A stretch of 64,000 nucleotides of DNA, from assembly GCA_002286715.1 (NCBI GenBank), contig NSJX01000065.1, positions 27,919 through 91,918 on the forward strand. The letters are read 5' to 3'. The stretch's first letter is position 1; each line of letters opens with the position of its first letter. Of this stretch, positions 22,961-34,457 are shown piece after piece. Under the pieces are notes generated by a model. The model saw only the letters and a list, made by a program, of their open reading frames with translations. It searched no databases and had not been told where the DNA came from. Origin of the DNA: Dentipellis sp. KUC8613 (taxonomy: Eukaryota; Basidiomycota; Agaricomycetes; Russulales; Hericiaceae). Both the position numbers and the translations under genes were made by a program.

Positions 22961-24201
22961 ATGGTGCGAGACAACTCTACTGGCATCGAGAAACTGCTGA
23001 TATACCACCCGGACAGGACACAGACCCTCTGAGCGAGACCACTGCGCCCCGCTACGCAGTAGAATCCGATGACGAGGAGGACGAATTCAACCCTCTCCCC
23101 CATCGAGAGTCTTCTTCTGCCTCGACGCAGCTTAGCATCGTGTTCAAAGGCCTCCCAGAGTCCGAGAAGCCGGGAGGCAGTCTTGTCGTAGCGAGCGGCG
23201 ATGCGGGGAGGCACTGGGCGAAAGGCGCAGAGCTGGGAGAACAAATAGGCGCTGTCTTTGTGAACGAGACCCAGGTATGTTGGTGTATTGGTTACGGTAA
23301 TCACGCGATGCGATGATGGATCGCAAGGACAGGTAGGAATGGCGTTCAAGCCGTCCTGGACGAATGCGACCGTGTTGGTATCGGAAGTGACAACGAGCCT
23401 TCCGGTCTGGGCGATGCACGACTATGCAAAGACCGTGTTAGACCACCTCAAGCCTGTCGAGTACGTTTCTCAGTTCCATGTTTTCTTCGTATCTCACAGA
23501 AAACCCAGAATCGCCCTGCTTGATACGTACTCAGTCCCTGTGTACATCACCCCCGAGCCCGTCCCTTATTACCAGGCACCCGTGCGATACCTGCGTACGG
23601 GTGGGTCATCCGCCCCCGTGAGGTGCTTATTTCTCCTCACCTTCGCAACATTAACACAAGTGTCCCAGAACCCGCGCTTCCAGCCATTTTCGCCGCCAAA
23701 TCTCCTTCAATCTACGACCGCCTCCTTCATGTCCCTCGTATACGTATCCACCGCGACCTCTCAGTCCCTCTCCGCCACCTCGCCACCTCTGGTATCCGCA
23801 ACCGCCATTCTCCTACCTTCCCCGCGCATTCCGCGTCCCCGGCCTTCAGAGCTTCAGCCCTCGAATGTCAGTCTCATCTACGAGGAAGACGAGGCGGCCG
23901 CAGAATGGGATGCCGGTACCATGCAGGAGGTACAGCGTGCCGCGTTTGAGGTTGTCGGAGAGCAACCTAAGGTAGAGTGGGACGCGTCGAAGGCCGAGAG
24001 AAGAGGCGGTGGAGGCAAGAGAAGGAGAGGAGATGTGGGCGAGGGAAGTATGTATATTTGATCAACGAAATGAAGTCGAGAAATGTATGTTGTATGTTTA
24101 CATGCCCCCAGGTCGCTGGTGTTGCAACTCTGATCTTCAAGAATGCAGAAAATATCAATCAGTCCATCCAGGTACCTGCTGCGAAGAAAATCGCCTTGTA
24201 A
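22961..24201 (+). CDS. Probable proteasome assembly chaperone 1 (PAC1/PSMG1-like)
   Basis: The start codon is read as an ATG at 22961-22963 followed at once by an intron ending at GGACAG (about 23014), because the joined product MDTDPLSETTAPRYAVES continues into the open frame while the unspliced ATG frame stops. Following exons give an acidic stretch (ESDDEEDEFNPL), LGEQIGAVFVNETQ, SEVTTSLPVWAMHDYAK and LDTYSVPVYITPEPVP. PFSPPNLLQSTTASFMSL comes next and resembles PAC1-type chaperones that help pair alpha subunits of the 20S core. Two ends are possible: a stop at 24061 or splicing to a last exon (VAGVATLIFKNAENINQSIQ) ending at 24201. The family call is by resemblance and is moderate. Confidence 0.5.
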
Positions 24202-26172
24202 TGTGTTGGCCACTTGCGTGACCATTCTATGGCCCCACAAATCGACACAACCACACGCTTGATGTTGCGGTAAGTAGAGCGCCATCGTGCCGGAGAACCA
24301 TACTGTGCGGGCGGCTTTTGCCGATGGCCTCTTCAATCGACTCTCGACTTGTCCTCAATCCACGACACGCACTAGACTATCGATTTCCACTGGTGTATTC
24401 TGAATATCGAGTATCACTCTCACCTCATCTCACGTCTCCGTAAGTCCAACGTGAAGCATTTCTGAGTTATTTATGGGTGTTCTGCCGAGATAGCCCTCTT
24501 TAGTCCTCCTTCAAAGCGGCATGCCAAATTGCCAATTCAGTCTGGTGAGCAAACGTCGACAGGACTCGTTCAAGCGATTGTCTTTCGAGTCGTGGTATCG
24601 CGAACACCTCTGCGTAGTATGAGAGACTGAAGCTATGATGCGACGTAGCAACGGTGCCGTCGCTCAACGTGGCCTAGGAGGTGAGTGCTTGCAATAGTAG
24701 CTCACGTGCAAACAAGATTTCTCTGACCCCATTTCCCGTCTAGATACTATCAGACATTCCAAATCCTTGCAGGTGTAAATTGATGTACCCGCTCAATTCT
24801 CAATGGACCCCAGTGCGTGACCAGCTCTAGGAATTCAAACGACCCCGTCATGTATTCCTCCTCCTGGGAAACACTGTATGTCACGGTTCAAAAGCTCTCT
24901 CCGCCGCCCATCCAATGTTCATTCCCTTCCTCTCCGACGCACGACACTCTTCCTCGCTCCACGTACTCTCCGCCCTCATCATCATGATCCTCTTGACACT
25001 ACTTTCACTCATTCTAGATCTGACTGTTCTAATCCATCGGTTTACTCTCGGAAACAGCTTTCCCGGAGTGCAGAGCATTCAAGGCCGACAGACTGAATCA
25101 GCTTCGGTGTGGATCCCTTCGATCCAGTCAATGGACGCCGTTCATAGGCAGGTGCTAGTCCTTGGACAAGTAGAGGCCACAGACCTAGGCGGCGAGATAG
25201 CCTTCATGACAGTATGCTCAGGTATTTCTGTGATAGTTTCTCGTATGGACACCAACGGCACGCGATAACATTGAACATCCTTTGCAGTGCAGGAGGATGT
25301 CAGGCAGAGTTGGCTAGGATCAGGGACCGATAGGGTCACATGCCTTACTCCAGGGGTCCAGCTACAAGATTCGTCGAGGGAGCAAGCTCTATGGCATCCA
25401 GTATTCACAGGTGAACACCCTTTCCCTTCTCTCGGCAGAGTGTATCTGATAACCGATTGCTCCTCAGCCCTGACTGCTCTGCATTTCATGCTCAGTGGAT
25501 GTTGGAACGACTCGAAACCGGCCGGGTCCCTTCTATCGGGCGTGTCTTTTCTCGAGATGCCACATTGGCCATCTGAAAGCCCGCTGAGCGATGTGTCACA
25601 CTCACAAGGCTTGCACCTCGAGAGCCCGAGCTTGATGTTCCACTCCGGAACCTCACCAGCTCTGACGGCTGATTGCCTGCGTTACCGCGTGAAACACCCA
25701 TCGTACGCCACCAGTGTTCTGTTTCTGCCCATCTTGCCCTTCTCGTCCCACCAGAGTAACAACATGATGCTTCTTCGAACTTGCTTTCCCCTGTGTTACA
25801 TGCCGGCTTTTGTACTGCTGTACATTCCAGTTATATCCAACTCCGAGTCAGCAGTGTCGCGCGTACCATACACTTACCGTTACTTTCTGCCTGTCTTCTC
25901 CGCTCCCACTATGTACTCTCATCCTGGTCATTTCCTCAATCACGAGCTTCGTTTTCTTCCAATTGTGAGAGTATTGCTATACAGTTGGCATGGCAGCGAG
26001 AGCCCGAACAACGAATATCGCCGCCTCAGCACGCCGCGCGTCGAGATCACGTGGGAGCGCAACGCCAATCACGCCTGATTACCCTTTCCGGCGACCCAGC
26101 GATTCGCATCTGCAGTTCCGCCTCAACCAACCACTGCTCCATCCCCACCATCCTCCTTCACGACCCCCTACC
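24202..26172 (+). other. Unresolved region, possibly a spliced plus-strand gene of unknown function
   Basis: The interval contains several plausible plus-strand exon/intron pairs, for example donor GTGAGTGC at about 24680 with acceptor near 24740, and donor GTATTTCTG at about 25222 with acceptor TTTGCAG near 25287. One candidate exon (about 24830-25221) encodes a hydrophobic run (LSALIIMILLTLLSLILDL) that could be a membrane segment. Another runs QEDVRQSWLGSGTDRV at about 25289-25400. Frames after 25.5 kb are open in more than one phase and low in complexity. I cannot join the pieces into one convincing protein and do not recognise a family. It may be a fast-evolving or decayed gene. Confidence 0.3.
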
Positions 26173-26922
26173 ATGGTACGCACCTCCTCTTCCTCTCCCA
26201 AATTCCCTCTCGCTGATCTTCTAATGTTTGCAGAGTGACAACGCCGGTACGTCCGCAGATATCGCGCTGCCAGACGCACGCCTGAGCTTGAACTGGTTGC
26301 AGAATACAAGGAAGCCTTCGCCCTTTTCGACAAGAAGGGCACGGGCGCCGTCCCGCGCGAGACCATTGGCGACCTCCTGCGCGCGCTGGGGCAGAACCCG
26401 ACGCAGGCCGAGGTGGCCGACATCGTTGCCGCTGCGCCGCGTGACGGTATGTCCATCCATCCATTCATCCATCCTGCCTGCCCTTTTCATGTCCCATCCT
26501 AACATTCAACCTCATATAGTTGACTACAAGACCTTCCTTACGATTTTAAACAGGCCAGACGGGTTCAAGCCCGCAGGCACACCAGGTGCGTTCGCCGTTT
26601 GTCTATCGTATTTCATTTGCTGGAGAGCAGACGAACTGATGCGGCGTGGCGCACAGAGGAGTTCATCCGCGGCTTCCAAGTGTTCGACAAGGAGGGCAAC
26701 GGGTTCATCGGTGCCGGTGAGCTGCGGTACGTGCTGACGCAGCTCGGCGAGAAAATGTCGGACGAGGAGGTCGACGAGCTGCTCAAGGGCGTGCAGGTTG
26801 GCGCGTAAGTCCCCGTCCCAATTCCCCATTGCTTACTTCAAACTTACTGACCGGTGTATGTGCGCTGCAGAGACGGAAACGTCAACTACGAGTCGTTCGT
26901 GCGCACGATCCTGAGCCAGTGA
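26173..26922 (+). CDS. cdc4: Cdc4-like essential myosin light chain
   Basis: This EF-hand protein is the light chain of the contractile-ring myosin and acts in cytokinesis. The ATG at 26173 is followed directly by an intron (26176-26233). Exon 2 encodes only SDNA and part of a Glu codon (26234-26246). Exon 3 starts at 26303 with [18 protein letters not shown]. Later exons give [53 protein letters not shown] and [18 protein letters not shown], ending [13 protein letters not shown]. Total length is about 140 residues with four degenerate EF-hands, very close in length and pattern to fission yeast Cdc4. The gene is split into six exons despite its small size. Confidence 0.92.
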
Positions 26923-27101
26923 TAGCGATCGTCGCGCCAGCCCAGTGCTCGCTGTGTCTTTATTCCGGGGATATATCCATATCATACGCTGTATACCTAC
27001 CTGCCCACCACACGAATGCAAACCCGCCTTTCTAGCCTGCCTGCTGCAGCCTGCATATATGTTTAAATAAGCACCCACAACTCACAAACCTAAGACCACT
27101 T

Positions 27102-28658
27102 CTACTCGCTCTCCTCAGTATCGTACCCATCGCCGTCTCCGCTCACACTCGCATTCGCGCTATCCCGCTGACTGGCCATCTCGACGACGAGCTGCCCACC
27201 GCGCTCGAGCCCGTCGACATTGGACAGCGCCACGCCCGCTATCCACGCAATCTCGCGGCGAGGATACGCAGTGTACAGCTTGAACCCCCACCACGCATCC
27301 GCATCTCCAAACTCACGCACCAGCTCCGCGAGCCCGGCCTCACCTTCACCCTCTACATCCCCACCAGCCTCTCCACCCTCCGCCTCCGGCGCCAAATGCG
27401 CATCCACGAACGCATAAAGACTCGACACCGTCTCGCCCCTCGCAAACGCGCGCACCAGTCGCTGCCCATCAGGCAGCCTCACGCCGATCCTCATCCCGCC
27501 CTCCCTCTCCGGGCCAACAAACGTCCCCCTCACGCCCCTCTTCCACCGTGCCCTCCGCTCCTCCTTCTCCCTCCTCACGCGCTCCCTCTCCGCGCTCTCC
27601 CTCTCCTCCCTCTCCCTCAGCTCGCGCTCCTCCCTCTCCTTGCGCTCCCGCGCGCGCCGCTTCTCCAAATCGCGCTCCATCGCGCGCCGGAACGCCTCGT
27701 CCTGCTCCGCGCGCAGCGCGCGCTCGACCTCGCGCTCGCGCGCCTGCGCGCGGAGGCGCGCGAGGAACGGCGCGACGCGCGGGAGGAGCTGCTGCTCGAT
27801 GTGCGCGGTGAGCGCGGCCGCGGCCGTCGGCGTGAGGCCCTGGTGCCGCGAGAGCACGGTCAGTGCGGGGCTGGCGGTGCTGTTGGAGGAGGAGGAGCCG
27901 CCGGTGAAGGTGGACGAGCGCGGGGGCTGGAGTGCGACGAAGGCGACGAAGGGGTAGGTTGTCGCTTGTAGTTTCTGTGCGGCTGTGTGTAGGGTAAAGA
28001 TGAGCGAGATGGGTGGAAAGGACGAGAGGCGGGAAGGGGCGCACCGCTCCAGGGCTCGCGGTCGCGGACGTCGCCGCCCCAGACGACAAAGTCGTTCGCG
28101 TGGAGCACCTCGACGAAATGCGTGTCCGTGAGCGTTTTCCTACCGAACCGTCGCATCAGCCGCGCACTTCTCGCAGGACGCAATACAACACCCCACGCAC
28201 CGCTTGAACTCGGCCGTATCATCGTGCTCCTCGCTCACAAGCACAATACACCCCACGCGCAGCTCGCGCTGGCACGTCCTCAACGCCTCCTCATAGCTCC
28301 CCAGCACAAAATCCGGGAGCACGCGCCCGCCCGTGCCCATGCTGCCATACCGGCTCCGCAGCGCCGGCGCAGCGCTCGACGGGCCCGCGCCCGCGCCGAC
28401 ACCAGTAGCACTATCCACACGCGCCCGCGAGAGGCACAGTGCGCCGGTCTCGTCCTCGAGCGCGCGGACCCAGCGGTCGGCGACGGTGTACGGGTCGCGC
28501 GCGGGCGGGCGCGGCTGGCCCTGGCCGGTGAAGCGGGCGTAGATGTTGAGCAGGCTGAGGCGGAGCGCGGGAAGCGGGAAGCGTAGGCCGGTGAGGACGA
28601 AGCGGATAAGGCTTGCAAGGAGGTGCAGCGGGAAGGTGACGATGCTGAGTAGCGACAT
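27102..28658 (-). CDS. UBX-domain protein of the FAF2/UBXD8 (Ubx2-like) type
   Basis: Relatives sit in the ER and lipid-droplet membrane and recruit Cdc48/p97 for ER-associated degradation. The start MSLLSIVTFPLHLLASLIRF is a hydrophobic hairpin (residues 1-45). It is followed by DPYTVADRWVRALEDETGAL and a thioredoxin-like UAS domain (GSYEEALRTCQRELRVGCIV, then LTDTHFVEVLHANDFVVWGG and QATTYPFVAFVAL). A long Arg/Glu coiled coil covers about 27.75-27.55 kb. The C-terminal UBX domain is MRIGVRLPDGQRLVRAFARG...WWGFKLYTAYPRREI. The usual N-terminal UBA domain is not seen, either in this model or just upstream; it may be in an exon I missed or absent. The very GC-rich coiled coil creates long false frames on the other strand. 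Confidence 0.85.
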
Positions 28659-29077
28659 GGTGGGCGCTGGGGTGCCGGTGGCGAGTTGTCAGCGGAAGGA
28701 ATGCAGGGTGATTCTGGTCTTCGGGGTATGGTCAGTTGGTCGTGAGCTTGAAGCCGTGGACTAGTATTGCTAAGAGTCGATACGTGGAGTTGTAGTGAGA
28801 ACACGAAGATAGGCGCACCTTGTTTTCTATGTTCTTCGTGCCACCGTACCCGCAAAACCAGTACTAGTCGTAGTTGGGGGCGCTGCACACCGTCTCGTTC
28901 GGACTTGAACAAGTATTGGCTGAGCGTCAGCTTAGCGCCCGCACACGAGCCGAAGCCGGCTGTACGGGTGCGTAGCCATTCTCACGCTTCTTAGAGAACG
29001 ACCTCCATCATGATAAGTATTCGCTTCCACGACCAGATATTGTTCAATATCACTCTTGACTTGACCCTTCATCGTTG
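28659..29077. other. Divergent intergenic region between UBX and F-box-like genes
   Basis: 419 bases separate the two start codons. I found no coding frame with a family signature and no TATA box. It was searched for a UBA-encoding exon of the UBX gene and none was seen. Confidence 0.5.
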
Positions 29078-30531
29078 ATGGACGCAGAGGTATCGGTGCG
29101 GGCCCTGTTTACCTTGCCATACGAGCTCGTAGACCACGTCGCGTTCTTCATCGACACCTGCGCGGACCTCGTATCCTTCGCGTTGACATGCAGGACATGC
29201 AGAGACATGGTGATCCCGCGACACCTCGACTGGCGCTACATCTGCATATCCCCCCTCGCCGACCGCGCAATGCCCCTCTGGAAGCATCTGCTGGCGCACC
29301 CGAACCATGCGACTCATGTGCGCCATCTCTTTCTGAAGTCAGAGCAAGTGATGGCAATCGCCGACCGCTTGCCCGCGACGTTCATGTCCGCAGAGACTCC
29401 GCCGGAGAGCGTTGACGATGCGGACGGAGAGATGCCGCTCTGGGAGAAGGAAGCCTTGTTTATACAGGCGTTTCGGTCCATGTCGCGTCTCCACAGAATA
29501 ACGGTGGACAAAGGGTCCTCTTATTCGCCTACATTTCGCGATGATACCCTCGGTCAGCTCTGGCCCATCCTCGCTCGGCTCTCTTCGTTCGAGCATCTTT
29601 GTGTCGCGGGCGAGTCGGATGCGCAATGCGACTATGTGAGTTCCGCTTAGCACCGCCCAACCCGATGCACGACTATGCCTTATAATAATGCCAGCTAGAC
29701 ATGCTCACGGAGCTGAAGACCGTCCAAATCCACGGCATCCATCTGGACCAAATGTGGGACACGTTCCACCCCCTCCTACACCGCTGTTCCAATTTACAGG
29801 TGCGCCGCCCCCGCACCCCCTCACAGCCAGCCATGCCCATTCTAAAGCAACCTACGCGCCCGCGCAGGACCTCCTCATCTCACAAATAACCAACACGCCC
29901 GAGGGCCTCACCACCGCCTCCACGCTCTCCGACTGCCGCTTCCCCCGGCTCACCCGTCTCGTCCTCGCGCAAACCACCGCCTACCACCCCTCCACCACGC
30001 ACTACCTCTCGCGCTTCCTCGAGGCCCACCCAAGCCTCACATCCGTCTCCTGGCGCTCGCCCAGCTCGCGCCCGCTCCTCGCACACGCGCTGCCGCACCT
30101 GCACATCCTCGCCGACTGCCACCCGCGCTTCGTCGAGGGCCTCCTGGCCGAGCGGCGCGCGCTGCGCCTCGCCGCGCTCGGCGCGGTGCGCCTCACGCAC
30201 GACACGCTGCCCCTCCTCGCGCGTGTCGATGCGCACGCGCTGCGCGCGCTGACCGTCGCGCACGCGCACCCGGGCCTGCTCGCGCGCGTCGCGGCGCGCT
30301 TCCCGGGCCTGCGCGAGCTCGAGCTGCCGCACTGCGCGCTCGCGACGGGGCGCGGGGCGGACGGGCGCGGGGCGGAGATCCGGCGCGTGAGTTTTTGTGC
30401 ATTGCTGTGGGCGTGCGTGCTGATGCGGGTTTGTTTTGCGTTGGATGGGTGGGCAGGAGCCGTTCACGCGCGCGGAGGTGATGGCGCTGTTTCCGAATCT
30501 GAAGCGCATGCCGAGGAGTGTGCACGACTGA
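29078..30531 (+). CDS. F-box-like protein
   Basis: F-box proteins are substrate adaptors of SCF ubiquitin ligases. The first exon opens MDAEVSVRALFTLPYELVDH and continues to the F-box-like ALTCRTCRDMVIPRHLDWRYICIS (residues 8-60). It then resembles the variable leucine-rich part of agaricomycete F-box proteins. Introns are read at about 29636-29696 (CDY to LDMLTEL), 29800-29868 (NLQ to DLLISQ) and 30388-30457. The third exon is GC-rich with repeated Leu, Ala and Arg (HALRALTVAHAHPG, FPGLRELELPHC). The frame then ends MPRSVHD at 30531. An alternative model would splice onward into 30.79-31.02 kb. Such proteins evolve fast, and the substrate is unknown. Confidence 0.55.
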
Positions 30532-31331
30532 CTTCAACGTGCATACGAGGCCCGGATATTACGGCTAGGCCCGCCGCCCCTTTGCAAGATGGGCCCTCCG
30601 CTCCTTTTCCGAATGTTATACTGCACACCCCGCATTCGACACCGCGAATAGGTCTTCGACCGACCGACCGATGGCTGGGAATTGGAGGGCACAGCGCCGT
30701 GTCTAGCTGGAGGGTGGGAGACGGAGTGCTCCGTGTCGAGGTCCGGACGCGACTTCCCGCGGGCGGTAATATTGTGTAGGCCATGTCAATCAGGCGGTAT
30801 ATGGTTCAGTGATGTCCGTTGGTCGTTCGACATGGACGTGGGGCTACCGGAGGAATTCAAGCGTCTGAAGCTCATGAGGTCGGTGTGTTTTCGGTGGGAT
30901 ATACCAGCCTGGATGGCAACAATATCAATACTTACCGAGCATATGCCACTGGCAGCGCGAATTTGAACGAATCGCGCTCAGACTTGGATATCTTGGATGT
31001 CCAACTAAAAAGATAAAACCTCCTACAAGCACCGGTACCTCCCATTCAAAAAATACACATCCAACTACCGACTCCATGCGTAAGAGTACCGACCAGAACA
31101 CCAAGTATGTACGTATACAGGGGGGGTGTCAATCAAGAACCAAGCTCAAGAACCAAGTACCATGACCGACCGGCAGCCTCTCCTCCTCCTCCTCCTCTCT
31201 CCTCATCACCAAACGAGACAGGCGAATAAACACGAAATAAACACATGAGCAGTCGGTGGGTATATCCAGGACCAAGCGCGGGGACAGTCCTGGTGGTTGT
31301 AGTTGTTGGAATAGCGGTGGTGCGCCTAGCC
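30532..31331. other. Intergenic region after the F-box-like gene
   Basis: 800 bases between the proposed stop of the F-box-like gene and the stop of the minus-strand LysM gene. A short open plus-strand segment (FDMDVGLPEEFKRLKLMR, near 30828-30880) could be a last exon of the F-box-like gene. Otherwise I see nothing coding. A simple repeat of CTCCTC lies near 31180-31200. Confidence 0.4.
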
Positions 31332-32437
31332 CTAGTCGTCGATCTCGTCGCAGAAGGGCAGGTCTTCGTCGTCGCCGTTGACGGTGGGCGACGCGGGCTG
31401 GGCGGACGCGGGGATGGTCGTCGCGGGGATCTGGCCGTTCGCGGGCGCGGGGGGCACGAGCACGCTGTTCGCGGTGCACAGGACCTGCAATCGCCCCAAA
31501 CACGCATCAGCACCTCATCCCCATCCCCATTCCTTTCCACCACAAGCACAAACGCAGGGGGGGGGCTGAAACGAGATCTGAAAAAGGCACGCACCTCGCC
31601 GATGTACAAATTCGCGCACTGCGCGTCGATCTGGGGGTTGTTCGCGTAGAGGATGGTCGAGTTGATGGCGTGCGCCTGCATGACGGCGTCGCACGTGTCG
31701 TCGGGCTGGACGACGTACGTCGTGCTGCAGTCCTCGCCCTGCGTGCCGAGGCAGAGGTTCTGGCCCGGCTGCAGGTTCGTGCACTCGGCGTTGACCGCGT
31801 CTGCGTTGACGACCGCGAGCTGGTACCTGGCAGGGCGGAGAGTGTTAGTGTCGTTCGGCGGTGAGTGTCAGGATCGTTCGGCGGTAGGTATTAGGATCGT
31901 TTGGCGGTTGGTATCGTTTGAATACAGTTGGGAAGGGGTGGATATACTCGGGGAGGGGTGGATGTGGGTAATAAATTGGGATCGATCGGGGGCGGTACGG
32001 GCGACGGGCGTGATGGGAACGGGGAACGGCGAATGGAGGGGGGAAGGGAAAAGGACGTACGTGGAGACGTTCTTAGCGGCAGAGATGAGGTCGCAGTACT
32101 CGCCGGCCTGGACGGTGTAGTTGCNNNNNNNNNNNNNNNNNNNNNNNNNNNNNNNNNNNNNNNNNNNNNNNNNNNNNNNNNNNNNNNNNNNNNNNNNNNN
32201 NNNNNNNNNNNNNNNNNNNNNNNNNNNNNNNNNNNNNNNNNNNNNNNNNNNNNNNNNNNNNNNNNNNNNNNNNNNNNNNNNNNNNNNNNNNNNNNNNNNN
32301 NNNNNNNNNNNNNNNNNNNNNNNNNNNNNNNNNNNNNNNACAGAAAAACCTGTCAGCGCAAATTCTAGCGAGGCGCACGTCGGGCGGTGCTTACAGCTAG
32401 CAAACGCAAGCGCGACGAGGGCAGAGGCAGCGAGCAT
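31332..32437 (-). CDS. Secreted LysM-domain protein (effector-like), interrupted by an assembly gap
   Basis: LysM modules bind chitin or related glycans, and secreted fungal LysM proteins shield hyphae or mask chitin. The start MLAASALVALAFAS is a signal peptide core. The next exon is lost in a 215-N gap (32125-32339). The frame resumes at NYTVQAGEYCDLISAAKNVS, then LAVVNADAVNAECTNLQPGQ and NLCLG, one LysM. A second module follows: YVVQPDDTCDAVMQAHAINS...ILYANNPQIDAQCANLYIGE. The last exon (VLCTANSVLVPPAPANGQIP) ends with an acidic Cys-containing tail (DLPFCDEIDD) at 31332. At least two LysM modules are visible and another may be in the gap. Six or more cysteines suggest disulfides. Confidence 0.85.
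32125..32339. other. Assembly gap (N run)
   Basis: 215 undetermined bases fall inside the LysM gene, hiding its second exon and flanking splice sites. Any frames reported across it are artefacts. Confidence 1.
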
Positions 32438-32445
32438 CTTGATAT

Positions 32446-32480
32446 GTAGTGTGGTGTAGTGTGGTGTGGTGTGGTGTGTG
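32446..32480. repeat. Pentanucleotide microsatellite (GTGGT)n
   Basis: Seven units of GTGGT with single-base variants lie just upstream of the LysM start codon on that gene's 5' side, so they are probably in its 5' untranslated region or core promoter. On the transcribed strand the repeat is rich in ACCAC. Confidence 0.75.
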
Positions 32481-34449
32481 TACGGCTAGAAGTACTTGTC
32501 CTTGTACGGGGGGTATAGACTGCGTGCGCGCGGGGGCAAAAGAGCGGCTTTTAAACAAACGAAGGAGGGGGGAGGCGGCGCAGCGGGGACGGGATGGGTA
32601 TGCGGAGCAAAAAGAGGCGAGGGTGCAGCGGCAAGGGACGGGCGTTGATATACACTGGCAGGGCGAGCACGTGCTGCCGCCGCGGTGTTGCCCTGGTTAC
32701 TCGCCTTGGCATTGGCGGGCGCGATCATCGATATCTGCGAGCTCGAGCTCGTCGTGTTGGACGGTGTCGAGCGGGTTGAGGGGGGCGAGGAGGGGGCAGG
32801 ACGCCCACAGAGCGAGTCTATTATAAAAGAAGAGGATAACGCCGATCGGTTACGTCGAGGCCTTCATCTGCGGCGTCCGTACGCCTTGTCGTCATTCCTT
32901 CACAGGCTTGCTTCAACTAAGTACTCCAATGCGCGCTTGTACACCTTCTACTTCAACACCATCTCATCAAGTACTGTTCAACCCCGACTTGCATGCTTCT
33001 ACCCTACGTATTTGCTGGACTTTTGGCTTCGCACTTCGCGTCAAACCCAGGCCTCTTGACTACGACTTCGCTAGAGATGTCAGCGTGCTTCAAAAGTAGC
33101 AGCAATCGCAGCTTTCTCGTCCTCCGTGATCATCTTGTTGGTCGCCGCGGCCAGCTGTCGCTTGTCAGACGCACCGCTCGCATCCGATGCCGTCTGTCTT
33201 CAAGCACCTCGCCCTCTGGACACCCTAGGATCCTCCAACATCTCAGGACAATTTCGTACGCGCAATATCCTCAAGGCGTCGCTCCACAACGTTTGATCAT
33301 CGCCGCGCACCCGCCAACATCGACACCAACCCCAACACCTCTGCCCGCATCGTCGAACAGTGTCAGAGGCTGAGCAGCCCCCCGCTTCGGATTCGACCCA
33401 ACCACGCGTTCGCCTCTGGATCCACCCCGGTGCCCTTCATGTATCGATCGATGCCGCGGCTTGGGCTTCCATTCTGCCAGGATTTGGGGTGCCCCCGCGG
33501 TGCCGCTGCGTGCGCGCCGTCACCACGATGACTGTGCGTCTGCTGCCGATGCTCGAGGCCTCGTCTCGGTCGCTTCGAACGCCAGCGCGGCGAACCTCCA
33601 TGGGGCTTCGCGGTCCACGCAATATACGAGTACATATTGTCCCGCATCGGACTGTCCACGCCGACGACGCAGTTCTGCTGTATGTTTCAACTTTGCACAC
33701 CGACATCGACTAGCAACTGCACCTGCAACGGCCACGGCCACGTCCACGTCTTCTCTCGCCACCGACCATCGCCGCACCCTGCCAGTCCACTGTCCACCCA
33801 ATGCCCAGGCGTGCATTCGCATTACGCGCGGGTGACACACCGGGGGCCGAAAATGAACGGAACGCGTGCGGCCTCGAATCACGTACAGGACGCGTCAGGC
33901 GGCGATCCGGGCACAGCCCCGCGAAGCGTCTCGCGCTCTTCACATCGCAGCCTCGAGCCTGAGCAAGCACCGTGCCACTAGAGAGTGATCTGTGACGCGC
34001 CGCGTGCGGGTGTCGTCTAAGCTTCGCGCCGGCTGCTTAGGCTTCCTGCGGCTCGTCTACTTAGCTTGTCAGATGTCTCGCCGCGACCCGAGCCGGCGCG
34101 GTGGACTGCGGAGCCAGGTCTGGGGTTCGCAGCGCGCACTCGCTCGTGGTGGTGGTGGCTGCTCGACGGGTACTTACTGACTCTGGTCTTACTGATACTA
34201 CTGACGTGAAATACACCTGTTTCCCAAGGACGAGGACGGCATGCGCGGGGACGGGGCAGGCGTTACGACACGCAGACAGCCGGGTGCAGGGGACCGCCAA
34301 GGCGAGACGCCCGCCTGGCGGATTCAGACGGGGACGCGCACGTAGATCGGACGACGGCCGCTCGCCTGGCGTGCGCCGGACGCCGGAACCGCACCCCGTC
34401 GCCCTCGCACACTGTCACCCACCCTCGCCTCGAGGTCCATCCTTCCCGG
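32481..34449. other. Long GC-rich region without a recognised gene
   Basis: About 2 kb between the LysM gene and the promoter of the next secreted-protein gene. Plus-strand frames at 32993-33373, 33360-33713 and 33461-33835 overlap in different phases and start from non-ATG codons. The best one (33360-33713, with RLWIHPGALHVSIDAAAWAS) matches no family I know. A 39-codon minus-strand frame near 33095-33215 looks protein-like but is too short to call. It may hold an undescribed small gene or decayed sequence. Confidence 0.35.
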
Positions 34450-34457
34450 TATATAAA
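34450..34457 (+). promoter_or_regulatory. TATA box of the secreted CGC protein gene
   Basis: TATATAAA lies 130 bases before the start codon and is followed by a long pyrimidine-rich leader (CTCTCTCTTCCTTCTCCTTC) and CCAACAATG. This is the clearest TATA-type core promoter in the window and fits a strongly or conditionally expressed secreted protein. Confidence 0.7.

Noticed and set aside
25287..26078. 263-codon plus-strand frame as a single-exon gene
   Set aside because: It contains intron-like segments (GTGAAC...CTCAG near 25410-25467), low-complexity Ser/Pro sequence and no domain. It is kept only as part of an unresolved region.
27396..27971. 191-codon plus-strand frame rich in Leu, Pro and Arg
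   Set aside because: It is antisense to the Arg/Glu coiled coil of the UBX gene, and its composition is explained by that repeat.
32121..32459. ORFs spanning the N run
   Set aside because: They consist mostly of undetermined residues and are artefacts of the gap.
33095..33215. 39-codon minus-strand frame with protein-like composition
   Set aside because: It is too short, has a stop upstream and no splice partner could be found.
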